The position numbers and the translations under genes are program-made. The notes under the pieces were generated by a model. It worked only from the letters and a program-made list of their open reading frames with translations, did no database searches and had not been told where the DNA came from. Below, piece after piece: positions 59,703 through 64,000 of a stretch of DNA of 64,000 nucleotides; positions within the stretch are counted from its first letter, which is position 1, and every line of letters begins with the position of its first letter. Source of the DNA: Rubrivivax sp. (GTDB lineage: Bacteria; Pseudomonadota; Gammaproteobacteria; Burkholderiales; Burkholderiaceae_C); assembly GCA_018780805.1 (NCBI GenBank), contig JADMJD010000034.1:1-64000 (forward strand), given 5' to 3'.

Positions 59703-61346
59703 TCAGGCCGCCACGGCATGCGCTGACGGGGCGAGCGCGTCCACCGCCGCCGCCAGGCCCTTGAGCCCGGTGGCGAACATCGCCAGCTGCCGGCGCGGCC
59801 GGTCGGCGTGCAGCGGCAGCATCGAGATGAACAGCAGGCTTTCGATCAGCTGCACCTGGCGCAGGTCGTAGCGCTGGGCAATCCACTGGTCGAACGTGGC
59901 CGCCACCGCCTGGTGCCGCGCCTCGCCGCCGTGGCGCAGCTGCAGCGAAGAGCGGCCGTCGCAATGCAGGTCGAACAGGTCGGCGACGATGAAGTCGTAG
60001 CCGCCGGCCAGCGAGTGGCGCAGCTTGGCGACGTCGTACTTGGCGTCACCCCCCCCGCCGCCGGCCGCGGCCCAGTCACCACGCGCGTCGATCAGGCGCA
60101 CGATGCCGCCGCCGATGTCGTACAGGATGTTGCCCAGGCAAAAATCACCATGCACCAGCGCCGCGTGGCGCGGGTGGTGCAAAGCCGGCAGCAGCGCCTG
60201 CGCGCGGGCCCACAGCGTGCGCCAGCCGGGCTGCAGGGCGCCGTTGATGGTCAACGCGGGCGCGTCGAACAAACGCGCCAGCACGGCGTTGCCCTTCACG
60301 GCCTCGGCCACACGCTGTTCCGTCTTCACGCGGTACAGGCGGTCGCAGTCGGCCGCCGTCACCGTGCGCGGCTGAGCGGCGAAACGGTCCAGCACCTCGC
60401 CCAGGCGGCGCACCATGCCGCCCAGCAGCGGCGCACTGAGCGACGAGTACAGCCACAGCTCGGCCGCGCTCGGGTAGCCGTAATACTCCATGGTCACGCG
60501 GGTCTTGGGGCCGTCGGGCACGAAGTCCAGCACCCGCGGTGCCAGTGGCGCCAGTGTGGGCGGCAGCTCCAGCGCCCAGCGCACTTCGCACTGCAGCTTG
60601 TGCCAGTGGCGGCTGCGTTTGGTGACGGTGCCCAGGAAATCATCGAACTGCAGTGTGTTGAAGGCCCGTGCCTCCAGCACCCGTTTGCGGGCCATCTGGT
60701 AGCGGTCCAGGTGGCCCACGTCGTGCCAGCGCGGGGCGGCCACGGCACACCACTGTGCGGCCGGCGCACAGGCCAGCAAGACATCGGAGATCTCCGGCCG
60801 TTCGGGCAGCGCAGGCCAGGCCGCCGGCAGCGCAGCGATGCGGTAGACGCCCACGGCCACCGGGCCGCCGGCGCCCGTTTCGGCGCGTTCGACAAAACGA
60901 TGCACACGGCCATCGGCAGCGTGGCGCACGCCGCACCAGCGGCCACTGTCGGGGGCATCGGCCACCAGCACAGCGCCACCGGTGGCCGGCAGCAACGCGC
61001 CCAGGCCGGGCACCAGGGTGTCGCCCAGGTGCACCAGCACCGGCTCGCCCGGCTCGAAGTGCTGCAGCGCCTGGTGCAAGGCACCGCCGGCGCTGGCCTC
61101 GGCCGACACCTCGACAAAACGAATCGCCAGCGTGCCGGCCGCAAAACGGGCACACAGTGCGCGCACCCGCTCGGCCCGGTGGCCGACAGCGACCGTGACC
61201 TCGGCCACGCCGGCCGCGGCCAGCTCCTGCAGGATGGACAGCAGCACCGGCCGGCCGGCCAGCGGCACCAGCGCACTGGGCAGGTCGCCGAACAGCTCGC
61301 CCAGGCCACCGCCCACCGGCGCGGCGGTGAGGATCAGGCCGCGCAT
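59703..61346 (-). CDS. Nucleotidyltransferase-like / APH-type phosphotransferase fusion
   Basis: 547 residues in two parts. The N-terminal part (about 1-225) has the sugar-1-phosphate nucleotidyltransferase shape (MRGLILTAAPVGGGLGELF; LVHLGDTLVPG), but the Lys of the PKxLxP motif is Ser (LPSALVPLAGRP), and the Gly-rich loop is altered, so it may be inactive. The C-terminal part (about 330-547) has kinase motifs ALVHGDFCLGNILYD (399-409) and RLIDARGDW (418-426), as in choline and aminoglycoside kinases. LicA/LicC-like activation of a small alcohol or sugar is one possibility. Overlaps the next nucleotidyltransferase gene by 13 bp. Confidence 0.8.
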   Translation of the reverse strand: MRGLILTAAPVGGGLGELFGDLPSALVPLAGRPVLLSILQELAAAGVAEVTVAVGHRAERVRALCARFAAGTLAIRFVEVSAEASAGGALHQALQHFEPGEPVLVHLGDTLVPGLGALLPATGGAVLVADAPDSGRWCGVRHAADGRVHRFVERAETGAGGPVAVGVYRIAALPAAWPALPERPEISDVLLACAPAAQWCAVAAPRWHDVGHLDRYQMARKRVLEARAFNTLQFDDFLGTVTKRSRHWHKLQCEVRWALELPPTLAPLAPRVLDFVPDGPKTRVTMEYYGYPSAAELWLYSSLSAPLLGGMVRRLGEVLDRFAAQPRTVTAADCDRLYRVKTEQRVAEAVKGNAVLARLFDAPALTINGALQPGWRTLWARAQALLPALHHPRHAALVHGDFCLGNILYDIGGGIVRLIDARGDWAAAGGGGGDAKYDVAKLRHSLAGGYDFIVADLFDLHCDGRSSLQLRHGGEARHQAVAATFDQWIAQRYDLRQVQLIESLLFISMLPLHADRPRRQLAMFATGLKGLAAAVDALAPSAHAVAA

Positions 61347-62062
61347 GCAACGCCCTCGGCGGTGGCTTCGCAGGCGGCCAGCTCGGCCGGTGTGCCCAGC
61401 GGCACGAAGTGGCTCACCACGTCCAGCCGGAAACAGCGGCCACGGGCGATCAACGGGTTGTAGAGCGGCGCGACGTAGGTTTCACCGGCTTCCGGCACCG
61501 GGTTGTCGCAGGCCAGCAGGAAATCGCTGCCGCGCCGGAAGTGGTAGAGCCCCGTGAGGCAGTGCTCGGAGATGCGGCGCTTCTCGGCCGTCTCCAGCAC
61601 CCGGCCCTGCGCGTCCACACGCGCAAAGCTCCAGTGGCTGCCCGCGCCGGCAAAACTGCCGATCAGGCCGTCGTCGTCGGCGTCCCGGTCGGCCAAGCGC
61701 GCGGCCAGCGTGGGCGACTGGAAGTGCGTGTCGCAGTTGAAGACCACGAGCGGGCGTTCGTCGATGGCGTGGCGGGCGGCGCACACGGTGTCCGCCTGGC
61801 CGCCGGTCAGGCCGTCCAGCAGCACGATCTCGGTGACACGTGACGCCGTCTCGCGGTCCAGCAGCGACAGCGGGTCGGCCGCGGCCACCGCGTCGCGCTG
61901 CGCCACCAGCACCACGCGGTCGAACTGCGGCAGCGGCAGGCTGGCCAAGGCCCAGGCCAGCAGCGGCCGGCCACGTGCGCGCAGGGCGTACTTGGGCAGC
62001 AAGTGGCCGGCCTGCACGAAGCGCCGGCCGGCGCCCGCCATCGGGATGATGCAGGTGGTCAT
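61334..62062 (-). CDS. NDP-sugar-type nucleotidyltransferase
   Basis: 242 residues. The signature is intact: TCIIPMAGAGRRFVQAGHLL followed by PKYALRARGRPLL, with the catalytic Lys present, then GLTGGQADTVCAARHA and VVFNCDTHFQSPTL with the metal-binding Asp. It should join an NTP to a phosphorylated sugar or polyol to make an activated donor. The ATG at 62062 gives MTTCIIPMAGAG. It overlaps both neighbours (stop inside the fusion gene start; start overlapping the upstream gene stop), so all three are coupled. Confidence 0.88.
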   Translation of the reverse strand: MTTCIIPMAGAGRRFVQAGHLLPKYALRARGRPLLAWALASLPLPQFDRVVLVAQRDAVAAADPLSLLDRETASRVTEIVLLDGLTGGQADTVCAARHAIDERPLVVFNCDTHFQSPTLAARLADRDADDDGLIGSFAGAGSHWSFARVDAQGRVLETAEKRRISEHCLTGLYHFRRGSDFLLACDNPVPEAGETYVAPLYNPLIARGRCFRLDVVSHFVPLGTPAELAACEATAEGVACAA

Positions 62063-63999
62063 GCCGTGGCTGTCTCGAAGGCCGACCACAACAAGCGGTC
62101 CATCGCGTCCTGCGGGCCGTCGGGCCGGTCCAGGGCCAGCAGGGCCTGCACCTCGCCGCGGGTGATGCACGAGGCTTCGGCCATGGGCCCGAACTGCACG
62201 CCGGGCAGGGCCTGCGGGCGCAGGCCTTGCCACAGGCAGCTCCAGGCCAGGCTGGAGTGGCCGGTGAAACGCGGCGGGAACCCGGGCCAGGCTGCGGCCA
62301 CGGCCTGCGTCTGCAGGTGCCAGGCCTCGGCGTAGGCGGCCATCGGGCCGGGCGCACCGGCGGCGAACTGGTCACCCATCACCAGGCCCTCGCGCAGGCC
62401 CACGGGTTCTTCGCAGAACAACGCCTGTTCCTGTGCGCTCCGGGCCGCCAGGGCGGGCCAGTCGGGGCGCTGCTGCTGGCCGCGCACCAGCTTGTCGGGC
62501 CGCAGGCGGATCACCAGGTCGTAGGCCTGGCCGCTGGCCGACGCCAGCTGCTGCGCGGCCCAGATCTTGTGGTGCATGCGGGCCTGGTTGTCCCAGCCGG
62601 CAAAACGCGGGTGGTGTTCGTCGTCGACCACCACCGTGGTGCCCGGGCCGAAGGCCTGCACCAGCTCTTCTGCGCTCACCACGGCCTGGCTGGCCAGGCC
62701 GGCGAAGAGCCGCGGGTAGGCGGCCTGCAGCGCCGCCAGGCCATGGCGCTGGCCGGCGCGGATGTAGGCCTCGGCAAAGGCGGCGTCGGCAAACACGCGC
62801 CGCACCGAGGGCATGATCTCGGGGTCCGGCAGGCGGCGGCCGAGGTCGCGCCAGGTGTGCACGTAGACGTCCACCGCGTGGCCCTGCAGGCCCAGGTGCT
62901 GCCAGCTGCGCGCGGCCTCGCGCCAGCCCCGCATCTGGCCCGACAGGCACAGCGCGATGCGCAGGCGCGGGCCGGCCACAGGCACCGTGGCGCGTTCGCC
63001 AGGCAGCACGAAGCGACCGGCGATCTGCGACGCGGTGCCGGTTTCCCGGCTGCGCAGCTGCCGCAGCAGGGCATCAAAACGCTCGCGCGGCACGATGGCA
63101 AAGGCCAGCATCAGCAGGTTCAGCCAGCCGGCAGGCGTCCAGCCCGTGGGATCGGCCAAGGTGTCGTCCAGCAGTCTGCACAGCAGCACACCGTTGCGCG
63201 GCAAGGCCGGGTGGCGGAACAGTTTGCCCGCGGCCAGCGGCGGCAGGGTCTGCAGCGCTTGCCGGGCCAGTGCCCGGTGCGCGGTGTTGTCGGAGTCCAG
63301 CTGCTCCAGCGCCAGTGCCAGCGGCGTGCTGCCGGCATCCAGGCTGCCGGCGTCAAAACAGTGCTGCGCCAGCAGCAGGACCCGCACCTCGTCGTAACCG
63401 GCGCTGTCGAGCTTGCGCAGCAGCGAGACCTCCAGCGCCAGCGCCAGTGGGTCGGCCGCCAGCAGCGTGGCGCTGGTCTGGCGCAGGGCGTCGAGTTCGG
63501 TCTGCAGCAGGCGCAGGCCGCGCCGCATGTGCAGCAGGCGTGCCTCGGTGTCGGCGTGCCTGTCGGCGCTTGCCGGTACCGGCAGGGCCTGCCAGGCCAG
63601 GCGGGCGTCGGTGGTGCGGCCGGCGGCCAGGGCCTGGTCGAAGGGGCGCAGGTCCACGGCAGGCTGCGGCGGGGGTTGCGGCGTGGGCTGCAGCGCGACA
63701 GGCGAGCATGCGGGCGGCTGCCGGTACAGCCCGTGCCAGGCCGGCACCGGGCCGCCGTCCACCGCGTCGATGAAGGGCGCCAGCGGCACCAGCGGGTCGG
63801 GTGTCCAGGCGGGCATGGCGTGGATCGGCGCGGCCAGGTGAATGCCCCCGTGGCCGATCTCGCCGGGTGCGTAGGCCTGTTCGGCGTGCAGCATCGCCGC
63901 CTCGAACGGCAGGCCGATGCCGGCGCACAGCGCGCGCAGCGTGGGCTCGGGGTCGGCCACCAGCGCTTCGTACTGCAGGTGGGTGGCCTGCTGGGCCAG
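62059..63999 (-). CDS. Sulfotransferase-like / glycosyltransferase-like fusion (N-terminus outside window)
   Basis: The frame is open to the window end, so only the last 646 residues are seen. They begin with LQYEALVADPEPTLRALCAG and LPFEAAML, the C-terminal pattern of sulfotransferases; their PAPS-binding start must lie upstream. A helical middle region (about 100-330 of the fragment) follows. The C-terminal part opens with IALCLSGQMRGWREAARSWQ and has VDVYVHTWRDLG, VVVDDEHHPRF and YDLVIRLRPDKLVRG, resembling uncharacterised polysaccharide-locus glycosyltransferase-like domains. It shares 4 nt with the nucleotidyltransferase gene. Sulfation plus sugar transfer by one protein is inferred. Confidence 0.72.
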   Translation of the reverse strand: MAQQATHLQYEALVADPEPTLRALCAGIGLPFEAAMLHAEQAYAPGEIGHGGIHLAAPIHAMPAWTPDPLVPLAPFIDAVDGGPVPAWHGLYRQPPACSPVALQPTPQPPPQPAVDLRPFDQALAAGRTTDARLAWQALPVPASADRHADTEARLLHMRRGLRLLQTELDALRQTSATLLAADPLALALEVSLLRKLDSAGYDEVRVLLLAQHCFDAGSLDAGSTPLALALEQLDSDNTAHRALARQALQTLPPLAAGKLFRHPALPRNGVLLCRLLDDTLADPTGWTPAGWLNLLMLAFAIVPRERFDALLRQLRSRETGTASQIAGRFVLPGERATVPVAGPRLRIALCLSGQMRGWREAARSWQHLGLQGHAVDVYVHTWRDLGRRLPDPEIMPSVRRVFADAAFAEAYIRAGQRHGLAALQAAYPRLFAGLASQAVVSAEELVQAFGPGTTVVVDDEHHPRFAGWDNQARMHHKIWAAQQLASASGQAYDLVIRLRPDKLVRGQQQRPDWPALAARSAQEQALFCEEPVGLREGLVMGDQFAAGAPGPMAAYAEAWHLQTQAVAAAWPGFPPRFTGHSSLAWSCLWQGLRPQALPGVQFGPMAEASCITRGEVQALLALDRPDGPQDAMDRLLWSAFETATA

Positions 64000-64000
64000 G

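Noticed and set aside
1..64000. CRISPR arrays, rRNA genes, insertion sequences, integrases, prophage genes, phage-type attachment repeats beside tRNA-Thr
   Set aside because: None were seen; the tRNA 3' end is followed at once by its terminator and then an ordinary transporter gene, with no integrase nearby.

Overview
The window is about 70% G+C and reads as a chromosomal segment of a flagellated betaproteobacterium of the order Burkholderiales. The FlhDC master regulator, the flgA/flgMN block divergent from flgBCDEFGHIJKL, and the flhB-flhA-flhF-flhG-fliA order all point there. The family (Comamonadaceae or a Rubrivivax/Leptothrix-type relative) is an inference; no rRNA is present to settle it. 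Codon use is uniform and I see no insertion sequence, integrase or CRISPR array.

Layout. (1) 1-9.5 kb: the 3' part of pepN, then fbp, a four-PAS histidine kinase with an Rcp1-like response regulator, tRNA-Thr(CGT) with a terminator, an EamA transporter, a WYL regulator facing an uncharacterised gene across a perfect palindrome, a VanZ-like protein and a conserved hypothetical. (2) 9.6-20.8 kb: a signalling block with a diguanylate cyclase, a REC-PAS-GGDEF-EAL protein, an Hpt protein, a kinase, an ANTAR response regulator with a seven-PAS HisKA_2 kinase, and a degenerate EAL-HDOD protein that directly follows flgL. (3) 20.8-33.2 kb: flgBCDEFGHIJKL on the minus strand, with flgA and flgMN on the plus strand. 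(4) 33.2-48.2 kb: another PAS kinase, then on the minus strand flhD, flhC, a methyltransferase, motA, motB, cheY, cheZ, flhB, flhA, flhF, an flhG-like gene, fliA and a soluble chemoreceptor. cheA, cheW, cheR, cheB and cheD are absent between motB and cheY. (5) 48.3-64 kb: a surface-glycan locus with a GT2 glycosyltransferase, UDP-galactopyranose mutase, four methyltransferases (one fused to TPRs), a DUF3431-TPR protein, SGNH-like and GSCFA proteins, a nucleotidyltransferase-phosphotransferase fusion, a separate nucleotidyltransferase, a sulfotransferase-glycosyltransferase-like fusion, and two paralogous proteins of unknown function that begin with a CLDDLTR motif.

How it works together. FlhDC would switch on basal-body, hook and export genes. 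FlgM holds FliA (sigma-28) until the hook is complete. Three sites resembling the sigma-28 consensus lie ahead of flgM, motA and cheY. The c-di-GMP enzymes and kinases beside the flagellar genes are plausible motile/sessile controls. The glycan locus beside flhDC may decorate flagellin or make a capsule or O-antigen; the sequence alone does not decide.

Most notable: the CLDDLTR paralogs and the modular glycan locus; an FlhG-like protein that keeps the FlhF-stimulating DQAxxLR motif but lacks a P-loop; a roughly 150-residue Ala/Thr-rich insertion in the hook protein; a sigma-28-like promoter that shares the motB stop codon; and an intrinsic terminator between flgF and flgG.
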